A DNA stretch of 64,000 nt, taken from positions 1-64,000 of the forward strand of contig NZ_JAJTTE010000036.1 of the NCBI RefSeq assembly GCF_021343995.1. Direction: 5' to 3'. The stretch comes from Pseudonocardia terrae (GTDB lineage Bacteria > Actinomycetota > Actinomycetes > Mycobacteriales > Pseudonocardiaceae). The notes below the pieces were generated by a model. The model did no database searches. It was not told the DNA's origin and saw nothing but the letters and a program-made list of their open reading frames with translations. Positions 1 to 9,732 of the stretch are shown in pieces; the stretch's first letter is position 1; every line of letters begins with the position of its first letter. The translations under genes and the position numbers were made by a program.

Positions 1-52
1 GCGATCTACACCACCTGATTCGTCGTCATCGTCATATGTGTTTATGAGACAG
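1..52. other. Probable Illumina Nextera adapter read-through at the contig end
   Basis: Bases 34-52 match the 19-nt Tn5 mosaic end (AGATGTGTATAAGAGACAG) at 16 of 19 positions. Bases 20-33 match the rest of the Nextera read-1 adapter (TCGTCGGCAGCGTC) at 12 of 14, and bases 1-11 match the end of the P5 oligonucleotide (GAGATCTACAC) at 10 of 11. The eight bases in between (12-19) have the length of an i5 index. The segments are in the correct order with no gaps. Base composition changes sharply at base 53. This is library sequence with errors, not genome. Confidence 0.93.
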
Positions 53-870
53 CCCCTTGCGCGGACCTGTGCGATCAGGTCGAGTGCCGCGGCGCCCAGC
101 GCGGCCGCCGTCGCGGAGCCCGGCGTCATCAGCCAGCCCGCCGCCGCGGCAGGCGGCAGGGCGGAGAGGACCGCGACGAGTCTCCGCGCCCGATCCCCGA
201 CCCGTCCGGAGGTCGGCGGGCCATCGGAAGACTGCCAGCCGGTTGCGCTCGCGTTCACAGCTCCACCGGCCGCAGTGGCCGCCGTGGCGCCCGACGCCGC
301 AACACTGGCAGCACCGCCTCCGGTCGCCGCGGACCCGGCCGCAGTCCGTGTGGTCAGGGTGATCCCCACTGCGCAGCGGCCACCCACCCGTGCTGCCACC
401 ACCAGCGCCCCCACCGCCGCCCCGATCCCGACCCCCACTCCGGCCGCGGCGACGACCACCCCGCTTCCGCGCACCCCCGCGAGCAGCACCGAGGCGACCG
501 TCACCGCGACCAGGACGGCGACGGGGAGGACCCGTTCGCCGCCCGCCCGCGCCCCCTTCTCGACGGCCGCGGCGAGGGCCTCGGGCAGGTCGTCGAACCG
601 CGGCGGGGGCGGCGGGGCGACCGCCGGGCCGATCCGCAGCAGCTCGCCGTCGTGCACCCCGAGCTGCGCGAGGGTGGCGCCGGGCGGCAGCGGCGCCCCG
701 GCCGCGCCGTCGAGCCGCCACGGCAGCGGAGCCCGCCCCGCGGCGGGCACGGGCTCGCCCAGCAGCTCCCGCACCATCGGCACCAGCTCGGCCACGGCGA
801 GATCGGCGGGCAGCGCGACGTCGAGCCGGCAGGCCGGGGCCAGCACCGTCACGCGGCGGTAGGTGTCCAC
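53..870 (-). CDS. eccD4: EccD-family type VII secretion membrane protein (ESX-4 type), N-terminal part only
   Basis: Reads from a GTG at 868-870 leftward into the contig end. Residues 1-80 form the ubiquitin-like (YukD-type) cytosolic domain expected at the EccD N-terminus, followed by a Pro run near 86-90. Hydrophobic segments at about 113-132 and 137-160 are the first two of the usual eleven membrane helices. Beyond them is an Ala/Gly/Thr-rich stretch, then another hydrophobic patch near the contig end. EccD forms the channel-side membrane part of the ESX core complex. It is divergent from eccC, as eccD4 and eccC4 are in mycobacteria. The frame runs on into the adapter bases 1-52, so any prediction that includes them is wrong at its end. 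Confidence 0.8.
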
Positions 871-999
871 CCACGACCTCCCGGTGTCCACGACTTCGGC
901 GAAACGGCCCCGCGGGGCTGCCTCGCGTTGCGATCATCGGCCGCAGTATCGGCCGAACGGGTGTCCGCCCGCGGCCGTTCGGCGAAAGTGGGGCACGAG
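871..999. promoter_or_regulatory. Divergent eccD/eccC promoter gap
   Basis: This 129-nt gap separates divergent eccD and eccC start codons and must hold both promoters. A G-rich stretch at 988-993 can serve as the eccC ribosome binding site. No convincing -35/-10 pair was recognised. Confidence 0.4.
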
Positions 1000-3900
1000 G
1001 TGGGGACGGTCGAGATCGCACGGCGCCGACGGCGGACGGCACCGCTGCCCGCCGGGGAGATCCGGGTGGAGCCGCCGCCGGAGCCGGAGCGGGCGGTCCC
1101 GCCCGGGCTGCTCGCCCGGGCGCTGCCGGTCGCGATGCTGCTCGGCTCGCTCGGTGTGGTCGCCGTGGGGCCGAGCGAGCCGACGACATGGGTGTTCGGC
1201 GGGATGTTCGCGCTGTCGTCGGTCGGCATGTTGCTCACCGGCGGCACCGCCCGCGGCTCCGAGCGCACCGCGACCCTCGACGAGGACCGCCGCGACTACC
1301 TGCGCTATCTCGCGCAGCTCCGGGAGCGCGCCGAGCGGGTCGCCGCGGCGCAGCGGGCGGCCCTGGAGGAACAGCACCCGCACCCCGCCGCCTGGCCGGA
1401 GGTGCTCGCCGCCGGGCGGCTGTGGGAACGCGACCCCGGCGACGACGACTTCGCGCACGTCCGCGTCGGCCTCGGCCCGCAGCGGCTGGCCACCCCGCTC
1501 CTGCCGCCCCGCACCGGGCCCGTCGACGGCGTCGAGCCCGTGAGCACCCGCGCGCTGCGCCGGCTGCTCGCGGGGCACTCGGTCGTGCCGGACCTGCCCG
1601 TGGCCGTCGACCTGCGGGCGGCGTCGGCGGTCTGGCTCGACGGGCCGCCGGAGCGGGCCCGGGCGGTCGCCCGGGCCGTCGTCGCCGGGTTCGCGCTCGG
1701 GCACGGCCCCACCGACACCCGCGTCGCGGCGCTCACCGGAGCGGCGGCATGGGACTGGGTGAAGTGGTTGCCGCACAACGCCCACGCCGTCGAGCGCGAC
1801 GCCCTCGGCCCCGTCCGCATGATCACAGACGACCCCGATCGGCTGCGCCGGTGGTGGGCCGCGGACCCCGGGCCGCGGCACCTGCTCGTCGTCGTCGACG
1901 GACCGGCCGACGGTCCCGGGGCGTGGGCGGCGGCCGAGGGCGTGACCGTGCTGCGGGTCGGCGTGCCCGCGGCGCGGCGGGAGTCCGCGTCGGTCGTGCG
2001 GGTGCGGCTCGACGAGCCCGGCCCCGTCACCCGCCCCGACGAGCTCGACGAGGCCGACGCGCTCGCCCTCGCCCGCCGGCTCGCCCGGTACCGGCCCGCA
2101 GGCACCGAACGGGCCCGGCCGGCCGCACACGGCCTGCCGGACCTGCTGGGGCTGACAGGGATCCGGCCTGCGGAGGTCGCCGCGCTGCGGCGGTCGCGCG
2201 CGGCGGCGGACCGGATGCGGATCCCGCTCGGTCTCGACGACGCCGGCCGCCCGCTCCTGCTCGACCTCAAGGAGTCCGCGCGCGGCGGCAGCGGCCCGCA
2301 CGGCCTGTGCGTCGGCGCGACCGGGTCGGGCAAGAGCGAGCTGCTGCGGACCCTGGTCGTCGGTCTGGTGCTCGCGCACGGCCCGGAGGAGCTGAACCTC
2401 GTGCTCGTCGACTTCAAGGGCGGCGCGACCTTCCTCGGCCTCGCCGGGCTGCCGCACGTCTCCGCCGTGATCACCAACCTGGTCGACGAGCTCGCCCTCG
2501 TCGACCGGATGGCCGACGCCCTCGAGGGCGAGATCCTCCGGCGTCAGGAGCTGCTGCGGGCCGCGGGGAACCTCGCCGGGATCGCCGAGTACGAGCGGGA
2601 ACGCGCCGCCGGTCGGGCTCTGCCGCCGCTGCCCGCGCTCCTGGTCGTGGTCGACGAGTTCTCCGAGCTCCTCGCCCGCAGGTCCGAGCTCGTCGAGCTG
2701 TTCGTGACCGTGGGCCGGCTGGGCCGCTCGCTCGGGCTGCACCTGCTGCTGGCCTCGCAGCGGCTCGACGAGGGGCGGTTGCGCGGGCTCGAGTCGCACC
2801 TGTCCTACCGGATCGCGCTGCGCACCTTCTCCGCCTCCGAGTCGCGGGCCGTGCTGGGCGTGCCCGACGCGCACGCACTCCCGCCGATGCCCGGTGCCGC
2901 GATCCTGTCGGCGGGCACCGACCAGCTCGTCCGGTTCCGGAGCGCGTACGTCTCCGGGTCCGCGCCCGGGGGCGGGACCGTCGCCGCACGCCGGGCGCAC
3001 CGGTTCACGGCGGCGCCTGTCACGGCACCGGAGCGGCGCCCCGAACCGACGGGGGAGTCCGTGCTCGACGCGGCGGTCGACGCCGTCATCGCGCTCGGAG
3101 GCCCTGCGGCACACCGGGTCTGGCTGCCGCCGCTCGACGAACCGCCCCCGCTCGACGAGCTCGCCGCCGGGTCCGCGCTGCGGGTACCCGTGGGCCTGGT
3201 CGACCGGCCCGCCAGGCAGCGCCGCGACCCGCTCGTCGTCGACCTCGCAGGCGCGGCGGGGCACGTCGCGGTGGCCGGCGGGCCGCGATCGGGCAAGTCG
3301 ACGGCGTTGCGCACCCTCGGCGCCGCGCTCGCCCGCGCGCACACCCCGGCCGAGCTGGGCGTGCACGTCCTCGACCTCGGCGGGGGCACGCTCGCGGTGC
3401 TCGAGGAGCTGCCGCACGTCGGCACGGTCGCCGCCGACCCCGACCTCGGGCGCCGCACGCTCGCCGAGGTCGGCGGGGTGCTCGCCCGGCGCGAGGCGCG
3501 GTTCCGCGCGGAGGGCATCGGGTCCGTGGAGGAGTTCCGGGCGCGGCGGGCGGCCGGGGAGCTGGCCGACGAGCCGGCGTCGGACGTCCTGCTCGTCGTC
3601 GACGGCTACGCCGCCCTGACGGCGGAACCGACCGACGCGTCCGACCCGGCCGCCCGGCTCGCCGCGATCGCCGCGCGCGGTCTCGCGTACGGGATCCACC
3701 TGGCGGTGTCGGTCGGCCGCTGGGCCGAGCTGCGGCCGGCGCTGAAGGACCAGCTCGGGACCCGGCTGGAGCTGCGGCTCGGCGAGCCGGGGGACTCCGA
3801 GGTGGACCGCCGGCGGGCCGCCGGCGTGCCCGCGCGGCCCGGCCACGGCCTCGCACCCGACGGCGACGCGATGGTCCTCGCCGCGCCCGCCCGGCTCGTC

Positions 3901-4674
3901 CACCGGCCCGGGCCGCCGTTCCCGCCGGTCCGGGTGCTGCCGGCGCTCGTCCCCGCGGACCCCCTGCTCGACACCGTCGACGGCCTCCCGCTCGGCCTCG
4001 ACGAGGAGCACCTGGAACCGGTCGTGCTCGACCCGGCCGAGCCGCACCTGCTCTGCTTCGCCGACGCCCGCAGTGGCAAGACGGCCCTGCTGCGCCTCGT
4101 GGCCCGCGGTGTCGCGGCCCGGCACACGCCCGAGCAGGCCCGGATCGTGGTGATCGACCCGCGCCGGTCGCTGCTCGGCGCGCTGCCCGCGGGCCACGTG
4201 ATCGAGCACGCGGGCACCGCGACCGCGATCGCCCACGCGGGCCGCGAGCTCGCGGCGACGTTGCGCCGCCGGCTCCCCGGCCCCGACGTCACGCCCGAGC
4301 AGCTGGCGGCGCGCGACTGGTGGTCGGGCCCGGACGTCTGGGTGCTCGTCGACGACTACGACCTCGTCGCGCCGGCGGGCTCGACCGCGCCGCACCCCCT
4401 CGTGCCGCTCGCGGAGTTCCTGCCGCAGGCGGCCGACGTCGGGCTGCACCTGGTCGTCGCGCGGCGCACCGGCGGGGCCGCGCGGGCACTGTTCGACCCG
4501 GTCGTCGGGCGGCTCCGGGAGCTCGGCGGGCCCGCGCTCGTGATGCACGGCAGCCCGGACGAGGGGCCGCTGGTCGGGGCGGTGCGGGCCGGGCCCCAGC
4601 CGCCCGGCCGTGGCCTGCTCGTCGACCGACGGGGCGGTCCGCGGCTGGTGCAGGTGGCGTGGGCGGAACCATGA
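1000..4674 (+). CDS. eccC4: EccC-type FtsK/SpoIIIE ATPase of the ESX-4 type VII secretion system
   Basis: Motor ATPase of the type VII secretion core complex, 1224 residues, single-chain form (EccCa and EccCb fused). After a basic N-terminus come two membrane helices (about residues 33-50 and 57-75). Three ATPase domains follow, with P-loops at residue 439 (GATGSGKS), 760 (GGPRSGKS) and 1021 (ADARSGKT). The first has a clear Walker B region (LVLVDFKGG). The GTG at 1000 is chosen because the protein then begins with the basic-Pro stretch typical of EccC; the frame stays open upstream only as antisense to eccD. The ATGA overlap with the next gene indicates one operon with the secretion-associated protein and two WXG100 substrates. 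The second and third P-loops are degenerate, which is common in the regulatory ATPase domains of EccC. Confidence 0.95.
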   Translation: MGTVEIARRRRRTAPLPAGEIRVEPPPEPERAVPPGLLARALPVAMLLGSLGVVAVGPSEPTTWVFGGMFALSSVGMLLTGGTARGSERTATLDEDRRDYLRYLAQLRERAERVAAAQRAALEEQHPHPAAWPEVLAAGRLWERDPGDDDFAHVRVGLGPQRLATPLLPPRTGPVDGVEPVSTRALRRLLAGHSVVPDLPVAVDLRAASAVWLDGPPERARAVARAVVAGFALGHGPTDTRVAALTGAAAWDWVKWLPHNAHAVERDALGPVRMITDDPDRLRRWWAADPGPRHLLVVVDGPADGPGAWAAAEGVTVLRVGVPAARRESASVVRVRLDEPGPVTRPDELDEADALALARRLARYRPAGTERARPAAHGLPDLLGLTGIRPAEVAALRRSRAAADRMRIPLGLDDAGRPLLLDLKESARGGSGPHGLCVGATGSGKSELLRTLVVGLVLAHGPEELNLVLVDFKGGATFLGLAGLPHVSAVITNLVDELALVDRMADALEGEILRRQELLRAAGNLAGIAEYERERAAGRALPPLPALLVVVDEFSELLARRSELVELFVTVGRLGRSLGLHLLLASQRLDEGRLRGLESHLSYRIALRTFSASESRAVLGVPDAHALPPMPGAAILSAGTDQLVRFRSAYVSGSAPGGGTVAARRAHRFTAAPVTAPERRPEPTGESVLDAAVDAVIALGGPAAHRVWLPPLDEPPPLDELAAGSALRVPVGLVDRPARQRRDPLVVDLAGAAGHVAVAGGPRSGKSTALRTLGAALARAHTPAELGVHVLDLGGGTLAVLEELPHVGTVAADPDLGRRTLAEVGGVLARREARFRAEGIGSVEEFRARRAAGELADEPASDVLLVVDGYAALTAEPTDASDPAARLAAIAARGLAYGIHLAVSVGRWAELRPALKDQLGTRLELRLGEPGDSEVDRRRAAGVPARPGHGLAPDGDAMVLAAPARLVHRPGPPFPPVRVLPALVPADPLLDTVDGLPLGLDEEHLEPVVLDPAEPHLLCFADARSGKTALLRLVARGVAARHTPEQARIVVIDPRRSLLGALPAGHVIEHAGTATAIAHAGRELAATLRRRLPGPDVTPEQLAARDWWSGPDVWVLVDDYDLVAPAGSTAPHPLVPLAEFLPQAADVGLHLVVARRTGGAARALFDPVVGRLRELGGPALVMHGSPDEGPLVGAVRAGPQPPGRGLLVDRRGGPRLVQVAWAEP

Positions 4675-5858
4675 CCCGCTCCTGCGAATCCGTCGGAATC
4701 GCCACCGTCGATGCCGGCGGTGGCGGCACGCGCGTGGCGGCCCGGGAGGACGGCCGGGCGGTGGTGCTCGGCGTGCTCCCGGCCGGCGTCCCGCCGGGTG
4801 CGGCGGCCGCGGTCTTCCTGCCCGGCGCACAGGCGGTCCGTCCGGGGCCGGTCCGCGGCCTGGTCGTCGACGCCGGCGCGTCGGGGACGCGGGTGCTGCG
4901 CGACGGGCGGCTCGTCCGCCAGGTCCCGGTGGGCGGCGTGCATCTCGACGCCGCCGTCCGCGCGCTGTTGCCCGCGCCCCCGCGCCGCGAGGCCGATGTC
5001 ACAGTGCTCCGCGAGACGCTCTCGCTGCTGCCCTCCGCGACCGTCGGGACCGGGGCCGGGCGCGTCCGGGTCACCGCGGAGCAGGTGCAGGAGGCGCTTG
5101 TGCCGCTCCTCGCGCGGGTCGTGGCGGCCGTGCCACCGGGACCGGTGCTGCTGGTCGGCGGGGTGGCGCGGACCCCGCTGCTCGCCGCGCTGCTCGACGA
5201 GGCGGGCCTCGGGCCGGTCACGGTCGCGCCGCGACCGGAGGTGACGGCCGTGCTCGCGGCGCCCGAGCCGGCACGCGGCCGTGCGCCGGAGCAGCGGTCC
5301 CCGCTCCTCCCGCCACCGCTTCTCCTGCCCCCGCCCTTGCCCCGCCGCCGGCGGCTGCTCGCTGTCGCCGGGAGCGCGGTCGCGGCCGCGGGCCTGGTCG
5401 CCCTCGGCCTCCTCCTCCCCGACCCGCTGCCCGCGGACCGGCTGGTCCAGTACGGCTACGAGGTCGCCGTGCCGGAGGGCTGGACCCACGTCGGCGGCGC
5501 GCCCGAGCGCCGCCGCACCCTGCTCGCGCCCGCGGACCAACCGGACGGGACCGGGCTCGTGGCCGTCGAACGCACCCCGCTGGGCTACGACGCCGGCACC
5601 GAAGGTGCGCGGGCCCGGGCCGAGTTGCGCGACCGCTACGACCGGGGCGTCGCGGCCGGGCAGCGGCTCGGGGGCTTCCGTGAGGAGGGCGGCGCGCTGC
5701 GCTACGAGGAGCGCGACGGCCCGGCGACGGTCGAGTGGCACGTCCGGCTGCAGGGCACGGACCAGCTCAGCGTCGGCTGCCGGTACCCGCCCGGCGGGTC
5801 GGCGGCGGTCGCCCGGGCGTGCGCGGTCGTCGTCGCGTCGCTGCGGGTCCGGGACTGA
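4671..5858 (+). CDS. Type VII secretion-associated protein, Rv3446c family
   Basis: A 395-residue protein translated from an ATG overlapping the eccC stop (ATGA). The N-terminal half resembles an actin/Hsp70-like fold fragment, with glycine-rich turns (DAGGGGTR, VDAGASGTR, LLVGGVARTPLL). A single membrane helix lies at about residues 225-245, followed by an extracytoplasmic domain of about 150 residues that contains the PEGW motif of the C-terminal Rv3446c-family domain. The family is found only beside ESX-4-like loci, and the order eccC4-Rv3446c-esxU-esxT is kept here. Its biochemical role is not established; a part in assembly or regulation of the secreton is inferred from linkage. Confidence 0.85.
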   Translation: MTRSCESVGIATVDAGGGGTRVAAREDGRAVVLGVLPAGVPPGAAAAVFLPGAQAVRPGPVRGLVVDAGASGTRVLRDGRLVRQVPVGGVHLDAAVRALLPAPPRREADVTVLRETLSLLPSATVGTGAGRVRVTAEQVQEALVPLLARVVAAVPPGPVLLVGGVARTPLLAALLDEAGLGPVTVAPRPEVTAVLAAPEPARGRAPEQRSPLLPPPLLLPPPLPRRRRLLAVAGSAVAAAGLVALGLLLPDPLPADRLVQYGYEVAVPEGWTHVGGAPERRRTLLAPADQPDGTGLVAVERTPLGYDAGTEGARARAELRDRYDRGVAAGQRLGGFREEGGALRYEERDGPATVEWHVRLQGTDQLSVGCRYPPGGSAAVARACAVVVASLRVRD

Positions 5859-5949
5859 CCTGCCCCTTCACCCGGGGGTCCGGGACCGACCCCTTCACCA
5901 TCGCGAACGGATCCCGCGAACCGCCTCGGGCCGGCGCCGCCGCTGCGAG

Positions 5950-6045
5950 GCTCGCCGCACCACAGCGTCGCACCACCACGGCGTCGCGCCACTACAGCGT
6001 CGCGCCACTACAGCGTCGCACCACCACGGCGTCGCACCACCACAG
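5950..6045 (+). repeat. 16-nt tandem repeat (six units) ahead of esxU
   Basis: Six consecutive 16-nt units start at 5950, 5966, 5982, 5998, 6014 and 6030. Five are near-identical variants of CGTCGCACCACCACGG or CGTCGCGCCACTACAG, in an A-B-B-A-A' order; the first (5950-5965) is degenerate. The array fills the 201-nt gap between the Rv3446c-family gene and esxU and ends 14 nt before the esxU start, against the ribosome binding site GGGGAGG. Confidence 0.9.
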
Positions 6046-6059
6046 CAGGGGAGGACCTC

Positions 6060-6389
6060 ATGACGAGCGGGATGACCGGGGCCGGCGGGTTCGGCACCAC
6101 ACCGGAGGAGATGGCCAGGGCCGGCGGCCGGGTGCTGGAGGCGGACGAGCAGGTGCAGGGCGAACTGAGTGCGCTGCGTTCCCGGCTCACGCCGCTCGCC
6201 GGCACCTGGCGCGGCGAGGCCGCCGCGACCTTCGAGTCGCTCATGGCCCGCTGGGACGCCGACGCCCGCGCACTCTCCGCCGCCCTGCACGGCATCGGCG
6301 AGGCGATCACCGGGTCGGGCCGCACGTACCGGCAGGCCGAGGAGGACCGGTCCGCCTCGCTGTCGGCCATCCGCGCGGCGCTGGGCTGA
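6060..6389 (+). CDS. esxU: WXG100 secretion substrate, EsxU-like (CFP-10 type partner)
   Basis: A 109-residue helical-hairpin protein with the turn motif W-R-G at about residues 50-52 between two amphipathic helices. It has no signal peptide. A strong ribosome binding site (AGGGGAGG) lies 6 nt before the ATG. It sits immediately upstream of a second WXG100 gene, as esxU precedes esxT in ESX-4, and the pair is expected to form a heterodimer exported by EccC/EccD. The short tail after the second helix lacks an obvious YxxxD secretion signal, though a Tyr occurs in GRTYRQAEED. Confidence 0.88.
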   Translation: MTSGMTGAGGFGTTPEEMARAGGRVLEADEQVQGELSALRSRLTPLAGTWRGEAAATFESLMARWDADARALSAALHGIGEAITGSGRTYRQAEEDRSASLSAIRAALG

Positions 6390-6393
6390 CGCG

Positions 6394-6681
6394 ATGGGCG
6401 AGATCAGGGTCACCTTCGCCGAGCTCGCCGCGGCGCGGACCGCCGTCGCGGGCACCGCCGCACGCATCACCGGTCGGCTCGACGAGCTGCGGAGCGAGCT
6501 CGCGCCGCTGGCCGCGACCTGGGAGGGCGAGGCCGCGACGGACTACGCCGCCCGCCAGCGGCAGTGGGACGCGGCCGCGGCCGACCTCACCGCCGTGCTC
6601 GCCCGGATCGGCGAGGCGCTCGGCCGGGCGGAGGAGGGCTACCGGCAGGTCGAGCAGGCGAACGCGCGCCGCTGGGCGTGA
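6394..6681 (+). CDS. esxT: WXG100 secretion substrate, EsxT-like (ESAT-6 type partner)
   Basis: A 95-residue WXG100 protein with the turn W-E-G near residues 47-49. It ends with EEGYRQVEQ, which resembles the YxxxD/E export signal region. Only four bases separate it from the preceding gene, so the two are translationally coupled and probably heterodimeric. Position before rplM matches esxT (Rv3444c) in the mycobacterial ESX-4 locus. Confidence 0.88.
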   Translation: MGEIRVTFAELAAARTAVAGTAARITGRLDELRSELAPLAATWEGEAATDYAARQRQWDAAAADLTAVLARIGEALGRAEEGYRQVEQANARRWA

Positions 6682-6699
6682 CCGGCGGTGTCGCGGACC

Positions 6700-6740
6700 G
6701 CGCCCCCGCCCCCCGCGTGGGGAGTCGGGAACGGGGGCGC
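6700..6740 (+). terminator. Hairpin terminator of the ESX-4 operon
   Basis: Arms GCGCCCCCG (6700-6708) and CGGGGGCGC (6732-6740) form a 9-bp GC-only stem; CCCC-GCGT-GGGG inside can form a smaller stem. It begins 19 nt after the esxT stop. There is no U-tract, as is usual in actinobacteria. Confidence 0.7.
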
Positions 6741-6785
6741 GTACCCTCGTTCGAGCAGGGCGTTCGTGGTCGGTGAGGGGGCGTT

Positions 6786-6815
6786 TTGACCTCCGTTTCG
6801 AGCGACGGGTACCCT
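6786..6815 (+). promoter_or_regulatory. Probable vegetative promoter of rplM-rpsI
   Basis: TTGACC at 6786-6791 and TACCCT at 6810-6815 are separated by 18 nt and resemble a housekeeping sigma promoter. The implied start leaves a leader of about 130 nt before rplM. A second TACCCT at 6741-6746 may be another promoter. Confidence 0.6.
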
Positions 6816-6953
6816 GACTGTTCGTTGTGCGACGGGTGGAGACCCGCGCCGCCGCCGGCCCCGGTCGGTGGTCGGACGGCGTCCGCACCGGCGCACCAGA
6901 AGAGAGACTGACTTCGAGGCAGCTCCCGAGCCCGAGAACGACGAGGTAGACCC

Positions 6954-7397
6954 GTGCCCACGTACAGCCCCAAGCCCGGTGAGATCACCCGTGCCTGGCA
7001 CGTGATCGACGCCACCGACGTGGTGCTCGGTCGACTGGCCACCCACGCCGCCACGCTGCTGCGCGGCAAGCACAAGCCGACCTACGCGCCGCACATGGAC
7101 ACCGGCGACTTCGTCGTCATCGTCAACGCGGAGAAGATCGCGGTCTCGGGTACGAAGCGGGACGACAAGTTCGTCTACCGGCACTCGGGCTTCCCGGGCG
7201 GCCTCAAGCAGCGCTCGGTCGGCGAGATGATCGAGGCGCACCCCGACCGGCTGGTCGAGAAGGCCGTCAAGGGCATGCTGCCCAAGAACCGGCTCGGCCG
7301 CGCGATGGCCAAGAAGCTGAAGGTCTACGCCGGCCCGTCGCACCCGCACACGGCCCAGAAGCCGCAGCCGTTCGAGATCACCCAGGTCGCCCAGTGA
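6954..7397 (+). CDS. rplM: 50S ribosomal protein L13
   Basis: Full-length L13 (147 residues), an early-assembling large-subunit protein. Hallmarks include the N-terminal W-H-V-I-D-A segment, LGRLAT, the HSGFPGG stretch and the basic MLPKNRLGR motif. The GTG start gives the N-terminus [10 protein letters not shown] usual for actinobacterial L13. The gene leads the conserved rplM-rpsI operon and lies directly after the ESX-4 genes, as in mycobacteria. Confidence 0.98.
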   Translation: MPTYSPKPGEITRAWHVIDATDVVLGRLATHAATLLRGKHKPTYAPHMDTGDFVVIVNAEKIAVSGTKRDDKFVYRHSGFPGGLKQRSVGEMIEAHPDRLVEKAVKGMLPKNRLGRAMAKKLKVYAGPSHPHTAQKPQPFEITQVAQ

Positions 7398-7429
7398 CCT
7401 ACCCCGAGAGCAACGAAGAGGGACAGAGC

Positions 7430-7966
<537 letters not shown>

Positions 7967-7978
7967 TCCGGTAGCCGG

Positions 7979-9325
7979 ATGCGTCGACTCTTCGGAACCG
8001 ACGGCGTCCGGGGCCTGGCGAACGGCGAGCTCCTCACCCCGGAGCTCGCCGTTTCCGTCTCCGCCTCGGCCGCCCGTGTCCTGGCCGCCCACCGCGCCGC
8101 CGGGGACGAGCACCGGCCCGTCGCGCTCGTCGGGCGCGACCCGCGGGCCAGCGGCGAGATGCTCGAGGCCGCCGTGCTCGCCGGCCTCACGTCCGCAGGG
8201 GCGGACGCGGTGCGTCTCGGTGTGCTGCCCACCCCCGCGGTCGCCCACCTCGTGGACTCGCTGGGCGCCGACCTGGGCGTCATGATCTCGGCCTCGCACA
8301 ACGCGATGCCGGACAACGGGATCAAGCTGTTCGCCGCGGGCGGGCACAAGCTGCCCGACGCGCTCGAGCTCGAGATCGAGCAGGGGCTCACGGCCGGGTG
8401 GACCCGCCCGACCGGTGCCGACATCGGCCGCGTCCGGGACCTGCCGGAGGCGCTCGACCAGTACGTCGCCCACCTGCTCGTCGCGACCCCCCGCCCGCTC
8501 ACCGGGCTGAAGGTCGTCGTCGACTGCGCGCACGGGGCGGCCTCGGAGGCCGCGCCGACGGCCTACACCAAGGCCGGCGCCGAGGTCGTCGCGCTGCACG
8601 CCTCGCCGGACGGGCTGAACATCAACGCCGGTGTGGGCTCCACGCACATGGAGGCGCTGCAGGCCGCCGTTGTCGAGCGCGGCGCCGACCTGGGCATCGC
8701 GCACGACGGCGACGCCGATCGCTGCCTGGCCGTCGACGCCGAGGGCCGGATCGTCGACGGCGACCAGATCATGGCGATCCTCGCGCTCGCCATGAAGGAG
8801 TCCGGCGAGCTGGTCGAGGACACCCTCGTCGCCACGGTGATGAGCAACCTCGCGCTGCACCTGGCGATGAAGGCGGAGGGCGTCACGCTGCGCACCACCG
8901 CGGTCGGCGACCGGTACGTCCTCGAGGACCTGCGCGCCCACGGGTTCACCCTCGGCGGCGAGCAGTCCGGGCACGTCGTGCTCCCCGGGCACGCGACCAC
9001 GGGCGACGGCCTGCTCACGGCGATGCGCCTGATGAGCCGCATGACCGAGACCGGCCGGACCCTGGCGGAGCTCGCGTCCGTGGTGCAGCCGCTGCCGCAG
9101 GTGCTGCAGAACGTGAAGGTGGCCGACAAGGAGGCCGTCGCGGCGTCGCCCGCGGTGGCCGAGGCGGTCGCGAAGGCCGAGGCCGAGCTCGGCGAGACCG
9201 GCCGCGTGCTGCTGCGCCCCTCGGGCACCGAGCAGCTGGTCCGGGTGATGGTCGAGGCCGGCACCCAGGAGCTCGCGGAGTCGACCGCAGGCCGGATCGC
9301 CTCCGTGGTGGCTGCGGCAGTCTGA
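7979..9325 (+). CDS. glmM: Phosphoglucosamine mutase
   Basis: Converts glucosamine-6-phosphate to glucosamine-1-phosphate for UDP-GlcNAc and peptidoglycan synthesis. At 448 residues it has the family length. It begins with [11 protein letters not shown]. The phospho-serine loop is at residue 106 (ISASHN), the Mg-binding loop DGDADR at 243-248, the sugar-binding GGEQSGH near 326, and the C-terminal phosphate-binding RPSGTE loop. The start lies 12 nt after rpsI, so it may be cotranscribed with the ribosomal genes. GlmM needs activating phosphorylation of the Ser106 equivalent. Confidence 0.97.
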   Translation: MRRLFGTDGVRGLANGELLTPELAVSVSASAARVLAAHRAAGDEHRPVALVGRDPRASGEMLEAAVLAGLTSAGADAVRLGVLPTPAVAHLVDSLGADLGVMISASHNAMPDNGIKLFAAGGHKLPDALELEIEQGLTAGWTRPTGADIGRVRDLPEALDQYVAHLLVATPRPLTGLKVVVDCAHGAASEAAPTAYTKAGAEVVALHASPDGLNINAGVGSTHMEALQAAVVERGADLGIAHDGDADRCLAVDAEGRIVDGDQIMAILALAMKESGELVEDTLVATVMSNLALHLAMKAEGVTLRTTAVGDRYVLEDLRAHGFTLGGEQSGHVVLPGHATTGDGLLTAMRLMSRMTETGRTLAELASVVQPLPQVLQNVKVADKEAVAASPAVAEAVAKAEAELGETGRVLLRPSGTEQLVRVMVEAGTQELAESTAGRIASVVAAAV

Positions 9326-9342
9326 GCCCCGCGCGGGGCTCA
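9323..9342. terminator. Perfect palindromic bidirectional terminator shared by two stop codons
   Basis: The 20-bp perfect palindrome TGAGCCCCGCGCGGGGCTCA begins with the glmM stop (TGA, 9323-9325) and ends with the reverse complement of the stop codon of the convergent gene (TCA, 9340-9342). It would act as a compact terminator for both directions. Confidence 0.75.
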
Positions 9343-9732
9343 GGCCGGCCCGGCCGGCTCCCGCTCGTCGTGGAGCAGCGGGAGCCGCACGCCCCGGGCC
9401 TCGCCGGTCCGTCGGCCACCGGTACCCGGCAGGACCGGGCCGGTGGCGATGTCGATCGGGGCCGGGTCGGCGGACGTCTCGACCAGGACCGGTCCAGCCG
9501 GAGCGTCGACCGGGGCCGGGTCGCCGACGGTGTCGGGGGCGGGGCCGCGGGCCAGCTCGGCGACCGCGTCGGCCTGCCGGGCCAGCTCCCGCCCGACGAG
9601 GGCGAGCCGCTCGGCGAACTCGGCGCCGCGGGCGTCCCACCAGCTCGCATGCACGGTCCGGGCCACCCGGGCGGCGTCGGCGGCCGCGGCACTCAGCCGC
9701 TCGACCACGGCGTCGAGCTCCCGACGGCTCAT
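9340..9732 (-). CDS. Small ESX-like helical protein (WXG100-related), 130 residues
   Basis: The N-terminal 65 residues look like a WXG100 hairpin: helix, then SWWDARGAEFAERL as the turn, then a second helix rich in Ala and Glu. The turn reads W-D-A-R-G rather than a strict WXG. The C-terminal 65 residues are Pro/Ala/Asp-rich with repeats such as ADPAPID and GDPAPVD and are probably disordered. Its ATG overlaps the stop of the upstream gene (ATGA), so the pair is coupled. The position beside glmM resembles that of Rv3440c/Rv3439c near ESX-4. A role as a substrate or substrate partner is inferred. Confidence 0.65.
   Translation of the reverse strand: MSRRELDAVVERLSAAAADAARVARTVHASWWDARGAEFAERLALVGRELARQADAVAELARGPAPDTVGDPAPVDAPAGPVLVETSADPAPIDIATGPVLPGTGGRRTGEARGVRLPLLHDEREPAGPA

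Noticed and set aside
390-5858. A single frame of 1822 codons covering most of the ESX region
   Set aside because: Its first 1400 codons are an Arg/Ala/Pro-rich shadow of eccD and eccC; only the last 395 codons (from ATG 4671) are a real protein.
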